A DNA stretch of 26,960 bases from UBA6136 sp044237765. GTDB taxonomy: Bacteria > Pseudomonadota > Gammaproteobacteria > Methylococcales > Methylococcaceae. Position numbers and translations under genes: made by a program. Below, in pieces: positions 7,228 to 15,029 of the stretch. The stretch is from contig JBIIEQ010000046.1 in NCBI GenBank assembly GCA_044237765.1, forward strand, positions 1 to 26,960, in the 5' to 3' direction. The notes under the pieces were generated by a model. That model searched no databases and was not told the origin of the DNA. It saw only the letters and a list, made by a program, of their open reading frames with translations. The first letter of the stretch is position 1; each line of letters starts with the position of its first letter.

Positions 7228-8718
7228 ATGCCCTTAAAAAAACAACCAATCATTCTTTCGGTTGCTGTTGCACTGGCGCTCGGTGGGACGGGTGTCGAAG
7301 CCAAGAAAGCCAAGCCCTCATCCATCGACGAGATGTGGCGGATCATCGAGCAACAACAAAAGCAGATCGAAGAGCTAAAGTCGCGTATCACCCAGAATGA
7401 GTCGGCGGGAGGGAAATCGGAAACGGGTCACTCCGCCATAGCTGCCACGGGAGATAAGACGGGTTCGGTCTCATCGAACACCGCTTCGCAGTCTTCCTCT
7501 GCCACAAAGAAATCAGCGAAGTCCGAGGTTGAACGAAAGACCGATATTTTATCGGCCGAAGTTGATGCTTTAAAAACACAGCTGTACATTCCCGACAAAC
7601 GAGAATACAAGGTCCAATATGGTTATGGTCCGGCTGCGTCAGCAGTATACCGCGTCAATCAAGGGCTTTCACTCGGCGGGTATGGTGAGGCCGTTTACAC
7701 CAATTTCAGCAAGAGCGACAGCTATGTAAAAGATAGAAATCTCAAAGACACGGCAAATATGCTTCGTGGTGTTCTATATGTGGGCTACAAGTTCAATGAT
7801 TGGATTATCCTGAACAATGAGCTTGAATTTGAACATGCCAGCACAGGTAAATCCGGTCAGGTTTCAGTAGAATTTTCTCAACTCGATTTTTTGTTGAATC
7901 CCTATGCTAATGCTCGAGCCGGTATGTCGCTTGTTCCCATGGGAATCATCAACGAAATCCATGAAGGCCCTACTTTTCACGGTAACTATCGACCAGAAGT
8001 TGAAAGAACCATCATACCCTCAACTTGGCGTGAAATTGGGGCCGGAATGTTTGGTGAGCTAGCGCCGGGACTGCAATATCGCATGTACGGAATGAATGGC
8101 TTGAACGCGACTGGATTTACGAGTGGCGGCATTCGTGATGGTCGTCAAAATGCAAGTAAGGCGGTTGCCGAAGACTTGGCATTCACTGGGCGCATTGATT
8201 ATGACATGCCTTTTGCGCCAGGCCTGCTGGCAGGTGCCTCGGCGTGGGTAGGCAACTCTGGTCAAGGCTTTGAGTATGCAGGGCAAAAGGTCGATGCACT
8301 GACTCAGCTTTACGAAGGGCATCTTCAGTACCACTGGCGTGGACTGGAAATGAGGGCGCTAGGAGCAGTAGGAAGTATTGGAAATGCCGAGCAATTGAGT
8401 CTCCAGAGAAAACAGACGATTGGCAGCCAAAACTATGGATGGTACACAGAGGCTGCCTACAATGTTATTCCATTATTCTCAAGCGAGATTACGCACTATC
8501 TGGCGCCTTTCTTCCGTTACGAAGCATATAACACATTGGCGGAAGTGCCTGATGGGTTTACTGATTATGATGGTCTTTATAATCGATGGATATATCAAGC
8601 TGGTCTGACTTACAAGCCCATTGAAAACGTTGCTGTAAAGTTTGACTATAGAAACTTCAATTCAGAGGCCGGAAAGCTGCCTGACGAGTATAACTTAGGC
8701 GTGGCCTTCATGTATTAA
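7228..8718 (+). CDS. Outer-membrane beta-barrel porin with N-terminal coiled coil
   Basis: The 496-residue protein has a signal peptide (KKQPIILSVAVALALGGTGVEA). A short coiled coil follows (MWRIIEQQQKQIEELKSRI), then a Ser/Thr/Lys-rich linker to about residue 95 and a second helical stretch (ILSAEVDALKTQLY). The rest is a barrel with alternating aromatic/hydrophobic strands (LSLGGYGEAVYTNF, MLRGVLYVGYKFNDWIILNNELEF) and a terminal strand YNLGVAFMY ending in an aromatic, the outer-membrane sorting signal. This architecture resembles phosphate-selective (OprO/OprP-like) and related trimeric porins, but substrate is not established. It sits 28 bp from the pseudogene and upstream of two small lipoproteins. 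Base composition is clearly more AT-rich than the mod operon. Confidence 0.7.
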   Translation: MPLKKQPIILSVAVALALGGTGVEAKKAKPSSIDEMWRIIEQQQKQIEELKSRITQNESAGGKSETGHSAIAATGDKTGSVSSNTASQSSSATKKSAKSEVERKTDILSAEVDALKTQLYIPDKREYKVQYGYGPAASAVYRVNQGLSLGGYGEAVYTNFSKSDSYVKDRNLKDTANMLRGVLYVGYKFNDWIILNNELEFEHASTGKSGQVSVEFSQLDFLLNPYANARAGMSLVPMGIINEIHEGPTFHGNYRPEVERTIIPSTWREIGAGMFGELAPGLQYRMYGMNGLNATGFTSGGIRDGRQNASKAVAEDLAFTGRIDYDMPFAPGLLAGASAWVGNSGQGFEYAGQKVDALTQLYEGHLQYHWRGLEMRALGAVGSIGNAEQLSLQRKQTIGSQNYGWYTEAAYNVIPLFSSEITHYLAPFFRYEAYNTLAEVPDGFTDYDGLYNRWIYQAGLTYKPIENVAVKFDYRNFNSEAGKLPDEYNLGVAFMY

Positions 8719-8749
8719 TCCCAGGCAATAGCTTCCGGTCCGCGCTTAA

Positions 8750-8781
8750 TAATCTGGGTAATGTAAAACTAATCTGGATAA
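8750..8781 (+). promoter_or_regulatory. Two direct repeats in the lipoprotein leader
   Basis: TAATCTGGGTAA (8750-8761) and TAATCTGGATAA (8770-8781) differ at one base and are offset by 20 bp, about two helical turns, just upstream of the ATG at 8789. Tandem sites on one DNA face are typical of dimeric activators. The second copy also overlaps the ribosome-binding position. Confidence 0.3.
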
Positions 8782-8788
8782 ATAAACT

Positions 8789-9094
8789 ATGAATCCTTAT
8801 TATTTGTTCTTTGTGCCTTTTTTGCTTGTGGCTTGCGCTACTTCAGCGCCCACTTCGCAAGTAAAAAAGCTTTCTCAGGATACATATGAGATTAATAAAG
8901 TCGGTGGGTGGGGTTATGATCTGCGTGATCTGAAATCCGAGGTGAAAGCCAGCGCCGAATTGTTTTCAAAATCAGCGGGAAAGGACATGGTTGTCATTTC
9001 TGAGGAAGTGAAGCCAGATGCCACAGTTGGCACTTACCCCGCCTATGATGATACCTATGTCTTGAGGTTTAGGCTGATTGATAAAACAAAATAA
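8789..9094 (+). CDS. Small hypothetical lipoprotein
   Basis: The 101-residue protein begins with a lipoprotein signal (YYLFFVPFLLVAC), a good lipobox with the acylated Cys at residue 16. The mature part is short, mixed alpha/beta and charged (YEINKVGGWGYDLRDLKSEV, SAGKDMVVISEEVKPD, DDTYVLRFRLIDKTK). It resembles small envelope lipoproteins with a single conserved domain, but I do not recognise the family and assign no function. It lies 70 bp downstream of the porin gene, may be co-transcribed with it, and is followed by a strong terminator. Confidence 0.65.
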   Translation: MNPYYLFFVPFLLVACATSAPTSQVKKLSQDTYEINKVGGWGYDLRDLKSEVKASAELFSKSAGKDMVVISEEVKPDATVGTYPAYDDTYVLRFRLIDKTK

Positions 9095-9118
9095 AGAGAT
9101 TTCTTCGGCAAAGTACTT

Positions 9119-9141
9119 GGGGTGCTTCGCACCCCTTTTTT
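9119..9141 (+). terminator. Intrinsic terminator
   Basis: GGGGTGC, loop TTC, GCACCCC (9119-9135) is followed by six T. This is a textbook Rho-independent terminator that closes the porin/lipoprotein transcript 25 bp after the lipoprotein stop. Confidence 0.9.
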
Positions 9142-9156
9142 ATCTGGGGAGAATGG

Positions 9157-9378
9157 ATGAAAACCATGATCTACATTCTTTTACTTTTTCTTGATGGCTG
9201 TACGTCGTTCGCTGGTTATCGCCCGAACATTGATATGGAAGGCGTAGATCGGAGTCAATACGTTCGGGACATGCGCTCTTGTGAGCAGTCCTCAAGCAGT
9301 GAAGGTTTCAGTGTAACTAACCCGATTGCAAAGTGCATGGTTGCCAAAGGCTATCGACTTAGCCATAGCTATCATTGA
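9157..9378 (+). CDS. Very small hypothetical lipoprotein
   Basis: The 73-residue protein is led by MKTMIYILLLFLDGC, a hydrophobic stretch ending in Cys like a lipobox, although Asp at the -2 position is unusual. Two further Cys in MRSCEQ and IAKCMVAKGYRL follow a pattern seen in small periplasmic lipoproteins that end in a conserved CMxxxGY motif; a disulfide is plausible. GGGGAG six bases upstream of the ATG supports translation. The promoter must lie in or just after the preceding terminator. No function is assigned. Confidence 0.55.
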   Translation: MKTMIYILLLFLDGCTSFAGYRPNIDMEGVDRSQYVRDMRSCEQSSSSEGFSVTNPIAKCMVAKGYRLSHSYH

Positions 9379-9445
9379 GGTCGCTTGTTTCGTTAGTTTT
9401 GTGCCTCTTCCATAACGGCAACTCTGCAAGTCGACCAATAATAAT

Positions 9446-9481
9446 GACCGCATGAACGCCTCGAAAGGCGTTCATGCGGTC
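9446..9481. repeat. Perfect 16-bp inverted repeat (hairpin)
   Basis: GACCGCATGAACGCCT, tetraloop CGAA, and its exact reverse complement form a very stable hairpin 67 bp after the small lipoprotein stop. There is no T-run on either strand, so it is more likely an RNA-stabilising or terminator-assisting element, or a dispersed repeat, than a complete terminator. Confidence 0.75.
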
Positions 9482-9502
9482 TGGATTTGCATGCGCCATT
9501 AA

Positions 9503-9533
9503 AAAAGCCTATCGACTCGGCCGATAGGCTTTT
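9503..9533. terminator. Bidirectional intrinsic terminator between convergent genes
   Basis: AAAAGCCTATCG (9503-9514) and CGATAGGCTTTT (9522-9533) form a 12-bp stem around a 7-nt loop. T-rich flanks appear in both orientations, so it can stop both the lipoprotein transcript (+) and the PstS-family gene (-). Confidence 0.8.
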
Positions 9534-9623
9534 GGTTTGAGCGTCCAAATGAACTAATGCGGGATCAGTTTTCTGCTTCGTTCAGTGGTCTACGTCAGAT
9601 CAATCAAAGCGATTTTCGTTACC

Positions 9624-10730
9624 TTACTTCTTCTTTGGCTTGGTCGACGAGGTGGACTTCTTCGCCGCAGGCTTGCTGCTGGATGACGGGCTGGCAATCG
9701 TAGACGAAACGCCTGCGTCTTTCAGTTTGCCGGCATAAGCGGCTCTCTCGGAGGCTGACATCGTGATGAGGCCGGCCGTCTTCAGGTAGCCCTTGTCGCC
9801 CCAGGCGTTCTCACTGGTGATTTCGCTCAGAAACTCACGAAGCCCTGGTGTACGCCCGATGCTGTTGGACTTGACGTACAGGTATAACGGGCGCGTACCC
9901 AGATAGGCTTTGGAGGAGATATTTTCGTATGTCGGTTCCACGCCATTGATGGGGATCGCGCGGAGTTTGCTCGCGTTGTCGATCATCATCTTGTAACCAA
10001 AAACGCCCAGTTTGGGTGAGGTGGCATCGGCAACACGCGCCACGTGGGTTTCGTCGTTTTCACGACCTTCCTTATACACGCCATCCTCGCGGACGCTACG
10101 GCACTTGCGAAGCATGTCGGCGGTCGGCTCACGAGCACCGGCCGGTACCCAAGGAGGCCCCTTGCACTCGAGGTCGGAAATCAGGTCGACAAAGGCATCA
10201 TGAGTCGCCGAGGTGTTGGGTGGTCCCAGCAACTCAATCGGGGTGCCGGGGAGAGATCGCTTGACGTCATCCCAATTCTTATTGGGGTTGAGTTCCATCT
10301 GGCCATTCCGTGCTGCAATCCACTTGGCAAACGCCAAGCGTGCTTCCTTATCCGTCAGAGTCCAGGCGTCAACTTTCTTTGATTGGGCCAGAATGACCGC
10401 GTCATACCCAATCTTCAGCTCAAGAATTTGATTAACCCCGTTTCTTTGACAATCCAGTTTTTCTTTCTCTTTCATGGCGCGAGAGGCAATCGCAATGTCC
10501 GGAGCTTCCGCACCATGACCTTCACAAAACAATTTGATGCCGCCACCGGTGCCGGAAGCCTGGATAAGAGGGGGTTTACCCTTGGTTCTCTCTGCTGCTG
10601 CCTTGACAAAGGGGACGAGGGTGGATGAACCCATCATGGAAACGTAGCCGCGCTGAAAATCAGCCAAACTCGATGTTGCAATCAGACTTCCGCTGATGAT
10701 TGCAGTAAGGGGGATGATTTTTCTTGTCAT
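9624..10730 (-). CDS. PstS-family periplasmic (phosphate-type) binding protein
   Basis: The 368-residue protein starts at the ATG complement of 10728-10730, which gives a proper signal peptide (MTRKIIPLTAIISGSLIATSSLA). The frame is open 41 codons further, but that part looks non-coding. The mature N-terminus, YVSMMGSSTLVPFVKAAAER, followed by ASGTGGGIKLFCEG and DIAIASRAMK, matches the PBP-like fold of PstS. The later segments (LGVFGYKMM, GTRPLYLYVKS, LREFLSEITSENAWGDKGYL) are also typical. It probably binds phosphate, but no pstCAB or phoU is adjacent. Cys residues near CKGPPW and KCRSVRED may form a disulfide. The last ~25 residues are a Ser/Lys/Thr-rich tail ending in KPKKK, which is not part of the fold. 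Confidence 0.8.
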   Translation of the reverse strand: MTRKIIPLTAIISGSLIATSSLADFQRGYVSMMGSSTLVPFVKAAAERTKGKPPLIQASGTGGGIKLFCEGHGAEAPDIAIASRAMKEKEKLDCQRNGVNQILELKIGYDAVILAQSKKVDAWTLTDKEARLAFAKWIAARNGQMELNPNKNWDDVKRSLPGTPIELLGPPNTSATHDAFVDLISDLECKGPPWVPAGAREPTADMLRKCRSVREDGVYKEGRENDETHVARVADATSPKLGVFGYKMMIDNASKLRAIPINGVEPTYENISSKAYLGTRPLYLYVKSNSIGRTPGLREFLSEITSENAWGDKGYLKTAGLITMSASERAAYAGKLKDAGVSSTIASPSSSSKPAAKKSTSSTKPKKK

Positions 10731-10835
10731 ATATGATAATTCCGAATTGAAATGCGCGAAGCGCGCTGAGGTCATTGTAAACCGAATGAGACGATGTTGC
10801 CTTCCTGAGGAATCTGCTTCCATTGACCTTCCCAG

Positions 10836-10867
10836 AAAAAGCAAACCCGCCATAAGGCGGGTTTGCT
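10836..10867 (-). terminator. Intrinsic terminator of the OmpA-family gene
   Basis: AGCAAACCCGCC (10840-10851), loop ATAA, GGCGGGTTTGCT (10856-10867) form a 12-bp perfect stem. On the minus strand the stem is followed by a T-run (complement of the A-run at 10836-10840), 40 bp after the OmpA-family stop. Confidence 0.85.
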
Positions 10868-10909
10868 GTGTCGCTAGGTAACCGGGGTTACCCTGACGTG
10901 GAGACTATA

Positions 10910-12190
10910 TCAGTCACCCATCCAGCGCAGTTCAACACGACGGTTGCGGATACGACCGTCTTCGGTGCCATTGTCAGCGATCGGGTACTCTGTACCGTAG
11001 CCTTTGGCGTACATGTTGTTGGTCACGCCCTTGCTGCGCAGGTATGCAGCAACAGACTCGGAACGACGCTGAGACAGGTTCAGGTTGTGCTGTTCCTTGC
11101 CCTTCTTGCCTTCGTAGCTGGCATAACCAGCAACTTCAATGTCCTTCTTGGCCGGGAATGCAACCAATTGCTCGGTTACGCCGTCCAGGATGGTCATTGC
11201 GCCCGGGGTCAATTCAGCGGAGTCATACTTGAAGTTAACGCCACGGAGTTCCATCACGATCGGGCAACCCTGGTCATCAACCTTGGTCCCTGATGCGGTG
11301 CCTGGGCACTTGTCATCACAATCATTGACGCCGTCAGCATCGCTGTCGCGAGTTGCACAATCGTCAGCCGCCAGAGGAGCTGCTGCAGCGCCCGGCTTGT
11401 CCCCGAAAGGTACTACGAAGCCCAAGTTTACGACGAGGTCATTGAATACTGACGTATTGCTGATGTTTCCGTAACGGCCATCAGAAAGATTCATCAGGTT
11501 GGCTCTTTCGTAGTAGTCACCGGCAGCGGTGTCACCACGGTAACGAACATCACCGCGGAGCAGGAAGTTGTCGGCCAACTCATAGGTTGCGCCGACACCT
11601 GCTTCAAATATGAAGGAGGCCGTCTGTGTACCGAAACTGCGTCTGCCGCCAGTCATATCGGCTACGCCAGTGCTAGCACCACGCCAACTGTTGTTCGCTC
11701 CACCGATACCGAACACGGCATAGGGAGAGAAGGTGTCACGCATGAAGTAATACTGCAGGTCGATGGTGCCGCCGGTCATATCGGTGCCACCGCCAGAGAA
11801 GCCCTGATTTGCCTGGCCTTCAAGTTGAGGACGGCTGATATTGGCAACGCCGTTGTTCTGCCAATTCTGCCAGAATCCACGTACTTCCACGTTGAAATAT
11901 TCGTTGATGATCTTGCCGATTGCCAGACCGCCACCCCAGCCACCGGTCGCATTGCGATCGCCGCCTGGCTGAACGAAGGATCCGAAAGGCGCCACATACC
12001 AACGGTCGTCGGTGAATTCGCCGCTTCCGGCTGGAGCAGCGTAATCTGCAGCAGATTCAGCGGGTGCAGCAGCAGCGGCAGACTCAGCGACAGCTTCGCT
12101 GGTATCAACGGCAGAGTGAGAATCAGCATTCGCGACGGAGACGCCCGTCAATCCTGCCAAGCTTAAAGCCAGTAGATTTTTCTTAAACAT
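10910..12190 (-). CDS. OmpA-family outer-membrane protein (beta-barrel + peptidoglycan-binding domain)
   Basis: The 426-residue protein has a signal peptide (MFKKNLLALSLAGLTGVSVANA) and an Ala/Pro/Ser-rich linker. An eight-strand-type barrel follows (about residues 60-270: RWYVAPFGSFVQPG, GLAIGKIINEYFNVEVRGFW, IDLQYYFMRDTFSPYAVFGIGG). A calcium-binding thrombospondin type 3-like repeat comes next (DSDADGVNDCDDKCPGT). The C-terminal OmpA domain has FKYDSAELTPGAM, the peptidoglycan-contact region LNLSQRRSESVAAYL and GRIRNRRVELRW. The barrel sits in the outer membrane and the C-domain anchors to peptidoglycan. It is monocistronic, with its own terminator and GGGAGC five bases before the ATG, and is probably highly expressed. 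Confidence 0.9.
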   Translation of the reverse strand: MFKKNLLALSLAGLTGVSVANADSHSAVDTSEAVAESAAAAAPAESAADYAAPAGSGEFTDDRWYVAPFGSFVQPGGDRNATGGWGGGLAIGKIINEYFNVEVRGFWQNWQNNGVANISRPQLEGQANQGFSGGGTDMTGGTIDLQYYFMRDTFSPYAVFGIGGANNSWRGASTGVADMTGGRRSFGTQTASFIFEAGVGATYELADNFLLRGDVRYRGDTAAGDYYERANLMNLSDGRYGNISNTSVFNDLVVNLGFVVPFGDKPGAAAAPLAADDCATRDSDADGVNDCDDKCPGTASGTKVDDQGCPIVMELRGVNFKYDSAELTPGAMTILDGVTEQLVAFPAKKDIEVAGYASYEGKKGKEQHNLNLSQRRSESVAAYLRSKGVTNNMYAKGYGTEYPIADNGTEDGRIRNRRVELRWMGD

Positions 12191-12214
12191 GGTTAGCTCC
12201 CATTAGCCCTAAAA

Positions 12215-12226
12215 CAACAATTGTTG
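12215..12226. promoter_or_regulatory. Palindrome in the OmpA-family gene leader
   Basis: CAACAATTGTTG is a perfect 12-bp palindrome 24 bp upstream of the OmpA-family ATG. It could be an operator or an mRNA leader hairpin. Chance occurrence in AT-rich DNA is possible. Confidence 0.2.
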
Positions 12227-12354
12227 AGAAATTCGCAACATGGTCAATGTTAGCTGTTGCCGTGTGGCCTTGCAACTACATTTTTACAGTTTCTGTTTCA
12301 AGTCCTAGATTGAATGGGATTTGCAGCTGTACAGCGAGCACTATCACCATTTAT

Positions 12355-13665
12355 CTATACGCTATCGTACATCAGGGGCTGCTGCCGATAGGTTCTGTGA
12401 CCAGGAAAACAACAGGAGAAAGCGCTGCCCTTCCCCAAGGCGCTGCTGATTTTGAATTCCGCGCCGTGTCGCGCCATGACGTGTTTGACGATAGCCAGCC
12501 CCAGGCCCGTGCCTCCCGAGCTTCTGCCTGGATCCACCTGGTAAAAGCGTTCGGTCAGACGCGGCAGATACTGCGGCGCTATCCCCGGGCCAGTGTCGGA
12601 AACGTCAAGACGGACCCCTTCCCCCTCATCATGCCAGCGCACCAGCACCTTGTCGTTATTCCCACAATATTTGAGCGCATTGTGGACCAGATTGGTAAAG
12701 GCGCTACGCAACTCCTGCGAGTCGCCCAGCAGGCCGGCGCTTGTTTCAATGCTCAATTCAATGGCTGGCTTGGAATCCATAGATATATCCAGGGCATCTT
12801 CGTGAATCTCCGTGATCAGTGATGGCACATCGACCCGTTGTTGAGTCTTTGGATGGGTCGCCGATTCCAGCCGGGTCAGTGTCAGCAGGTCATCGATCAA
12901 TGATTGCATGCGGAGGGTCTGTTCCTCCATGCGGCGAAGCGCTCGCCCGTAGTTTTCCGGGAGCTTGTCCGCATTGTCGACCAGAGACTCCACATAACCG
13001 CGAATGACGGTCAGCGGGGTTCTCAACTCATGAGAAACATTGGCGACAAAGTCCGTGCGAACACGCTCCATGAATCGCAGCTGGGTCACGTCCTGTGCCA
13101 CCAGCAGCCGAAGATCGTCCCCATAAGGAATGATGCGAATGTCCAGTTGAATGGCTTCATGCACGGGCGATGGGATGCCGACCGTGGTGTCGTAATTGGC
13201 ATGCTCCAGGTAGTGGGCAAACTTAGGGTAGCGGAGAAGGTTGCCGATTTTCTGGCCAACATCACTTCGCCGGAGGCCCAGTAATTTTCCGGCCGCATCG
13301 TTGAACCAATCAATCTGGTCACCCGCACTCAGCACCACGGTGGCATCGGGCAGGGCGGCTGTTGCCGTGCGAAATCGGTCCAGGAGTCGGATCAGTTGCT
13401 TTTTGCGTCGTCTGTTGCGTCGGCGCAAGCGAAAGATAAGGTAATAGATTTCTTCCCAGATGCCCGTGCCGCGTGGAATCTCGCTGGCTTTTCCGCCACG
13501 TAGCCAGTGAACCAGGCGGTTGGCGTGGAAAAGATGATGGCCAAGATAGGCCAGCAACGCCATCCAGAGAACGAGGATGGGGTGATGAAACAGTTTTCCG
13601 AGAAAGACGCCAATTAATAGCGCCAGAAGGATCAGCGAAAATTCGGAACGCCAGGGATTTAACAT
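12355..13665 (-). CDS. phoR: Phosphate-regulon sensor histidine kinase PhoR
   Basis: The 436-residue protein has two N-terminal membrane segments (about residues 9-46), a cytoplasmic Arg/Lys-rich linker with the PhoR-type EEIYYLIFRLRRRNRRRKKQL, and a PAS domain (about 100-195; LPDATVVLSAGDQIDWFND). The HisKA domain has phospho-acceptor His212 in FVANVSHELRTPLTVIRGYVE. The HATPase domain has N-box NLVHNALKYC, G1 DTGPGIAPQYL and G2 GGTGLGLAIVKHV. The membrane-linker-PAS order is diagnostic of PhoR, which phosphorylates PhoB when phosphate is scarce. PhoB normally lies immediately upstream, but here the upstream neighbour is dsbB (84-bp gap), so the regulator gene must be elsewhere. Confidence 0.9.
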   Translation of the reverse strand: MLNPWRSEFSLILLALLIGVFLGKLFHHPILVLWMALLAYLGHHLFHANRLVHWLRGGKASEIPRGTGIWEEIYYLIFRLRRRNRRRKKQLIRLLDRFRTATAALPDATVVLSAGDQIDWFNDAAGKLLGLRRSDVGQKIGNLLRYPKFAHYLEHANYDTTVGIPSPVHEAIQLDIRIIPYGDDLRLLVAQDVTQLRFMERVRTDFVANVSHELRTPLTVIRGYVESLVDNADKLPENYGRALRRMEEQTLRMQSLIDDLLTLTRLESATHPKTQQRVDVPSLITEIHEDALDISMDSKPAIELSIETSAGLLGDSQELRSAFTNLVHNALKYCGNNDKVLVRWHDEGEGVRLDVSDTGPGIAPQYLPRLTERFYQVDPGRSSGGTGLGLAIVKHVMARHGAEFKISSALGKGSAFSCCFPGHRTYRQQPLMYDSV

Positions 13666-13748
13666 CGAATATCGTCAAATCAGTGCATTGCGCGACGAGC
13701 TTGAGAGCCGGTGGTTTGCCGGAGAGATCATCGGAACCATCGGTTGAC

Positions 13749-14255
13749 TCAGCGGCTGATGTTCCTTGTCATGTTCCAGACTTGAGCAAAAGAAAAGGCC
13801 GAAAGCCCTAGGAAACAGATAAGAACCCAGGCCGGCATGCTAAGCCCCAGCAGTGTCCAATCCACCTTGGCACAATCCCCAGTCCCCGTGACCATGGCCT
13901 TGAGCGTGTCGGACAGGGGGAAGTACTGGAACATATAGGAGAGCCCCGGACCACAAGCGGGCACTTCGTCCGCAGGAAGGTGTTGAATCCAGACGTGACG
14001 AGCGGAGACGCTGGCACCCACCAGCGCGACCAAGCCACCGACGATGGCGTAATTCCGGATTCCTCGCGGGCCAGAAGCGTGCAGGTACGCCACTAGCATG
14101 ACCAGCCCGACCGCGACGACCATGACACGCTGCGAGATACACAAAGGGCAGGGGTCCAAATGACCAATGAACTGAAAATAGAAGGCCGACAAGATCAGGC
14201 CGACGCAGAAAAGAAAACCCAGGAGAAAACAATGTTTGGCAGACAGCTTTAGCAT
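13749..14255 (-). CDS. dsbB: Disulfide bond formation protein DsbB
   Basis: The 168-residue inner-membrane protein has four hydrophobic helices and the two required periplasmic cysteine pairs. The first is CPLC at residues 36-39, in LDPCPLCISQRV. The second is Cys101 (PADEVPACGPGL) and Cys128 (TGTGDCAKVDW). DsbB reoxidises DsbA and passes electrons to quinone. Length and the CPxC and CGPGLxYM context match the family. It lies 16 bp downstream of the dodecin gene and upstream of phoR in the same direction, with no functional link evident. Confidence 0.93.
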   Translation of the reverse strand: MLKLSAKHCFLLGFLFCVGLILSAFYFQFIGHLDPCPLCISQRVMVVAVGLVMLVAYLHASGPRGIRNYAIVGGLVALVGASVSARHVWIQHLPADEVPACGPGLSYMFQYFPLSDTLKAMVTGTGDCAKVDWTLLGLSMPAWVLICFLGLSAFSFAQVWNMTRNISR

Positions 14256-14271
14256 GGATCCGTCGTCTCGA

Positions 14272-14508
14272 TCAAAGAGTTGAAACAGGTCCGCTTTGCG
14301 GTCTATCGAGTCGCATGCCTACTTTCATGATGACCTGAAATTGTGTGACCTTGCCCTCACGGATTTGACCGCGGGTTTCAATCACCTCAAACCAGTCCAG
14401 TGACTGGTGCGTCAAGTTGGCTTTTTCGATGCCATTGCGGATGGCATCATCGCTGCTGATCGGTGAAGTGCCGACAATTTCAAGTAGTTGGTAGGCTGAA
14501 TTTGGCAT
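14272..14508 (-). CDS. Dodecin (flavin-binding protein)
   Basis: The 78-residue protein matches the dodecin fold: YQLLEIVGTSPISSDDAIRNGI (strand-helix), then LDWFEVIETRGQIREGKVTQFQVIMKVGMRL. The Trp in LDWFEV is the residue that stacks on the flavin ring in dodecins, and the EVxxxRGxIxxGxVxxFQVxxKVG core is conserved. Dodecins form hollow dodecamers that store or buffer riboflavin, lumichrome, FMN or CoA. Bacterial dodecins are usually 65-75 residues, so the C-terminal tail (PQSGPVSTL) is slightly long. It is 16 bp upstream of dsbB and 82 bp downstream of moaE. Confidence 0.88.
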   Translation of the reverse strand: MPNSAYQLLEIVGTSPISSDDAIRNGIEKANLTHQSLDWFEVIETRGQIREGKVTQFQVIMKVGMRLDRPQSGPVSTL

Positions 14509-14590
14509 TGTGGTTCGGAATGGCTGGCTGTTGAGTTAATAAAGGCTTGGCCCGATGTGGGTGTTAATCATAGCGCAAGGCGCTTTTCCG

Positions 14591-15028
14591 CTAGCCGGTC
14601 GTGTTCTTTTCCACCCATCGGTAACCCTGCTCCAGGGTCTCCCGTTTCCAGAATGGGGCCCGATGCTTGAGGGCCTCCAGAATATGGCGTGTCGACTCCA
14701 TGGCGGCTGAACGGTGGGCAGACCAGATGGCAATCAGCACAATGCTCTCACCCGGTTCAATGGCCCCGAACCGATGAATCACCAGCGCTTCCAGAAAGGG
14801 CCAGCGCTCGCCGGCTTCGTCGACGATCCGAGCCAATTCGCGCTCCGTCATGCCCGGGTAGTGTTCCAGCCAGAGCTTTTCAACGGTATCGCCTTCGTTG
14901 AAATCGCGCATGGTCCCCACGAAAATACTGGTCGCTCCGTACTTGCCTGTCTGCGCCAGAAGCGCTGACTGAAATCGTGAAACCTCTGCGTAAGGATCAA
15001 AAGGGAATTCCCTGAGTTCTATCCGCAT
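14591..15028 (-). CDS. moaE: Molybdopterin synthase catalytic (large) subunit MoaE
   Basis: The 145-residue protein begins at the ATG complement of 15026-15028, with GGAGGA in the end of moaD as its ribosome-binding site. Motifs include ATSIFVGTMRDFNEGDTV, LEHYPGMTERELARIV, HRFGAIEPGESIVLIAIWSAHR and the catalytic lysine region LKHRAPFWKRET. MoaE with MoaD inserts two sulfurs into cyclic pyranopterin monophosphate to make molybdopterin. The frame is open 16 codons further upstream, but that overlaps moaD and is not conserved. moaD and moaE are one base apart and directly follow the C1-cluster gene orf20-like. Confidence 0.93.
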   Translation of the reverse strand: MRIELREFPFDPYAEVSRFQSALLAQTGKYGATSIFVGTMRDFNEGDTVEKLWLEHYPGMTERELARIVDEAGERWPFLEALVIHRFGAIEPGESIVLIAIWSAHRSAAMESTRHILEALKHRAPFWKRETLEQGYRWVEKNTTG

Positions 15029-15029
15029 C

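Noticed and set aside
10731..10853. 41-codon upstream extension of the PstS-family frame
   Set aside because: It would bury the signal peptide and runs through the OmpA-gene terminator region; the ATG at 10730 fits better.
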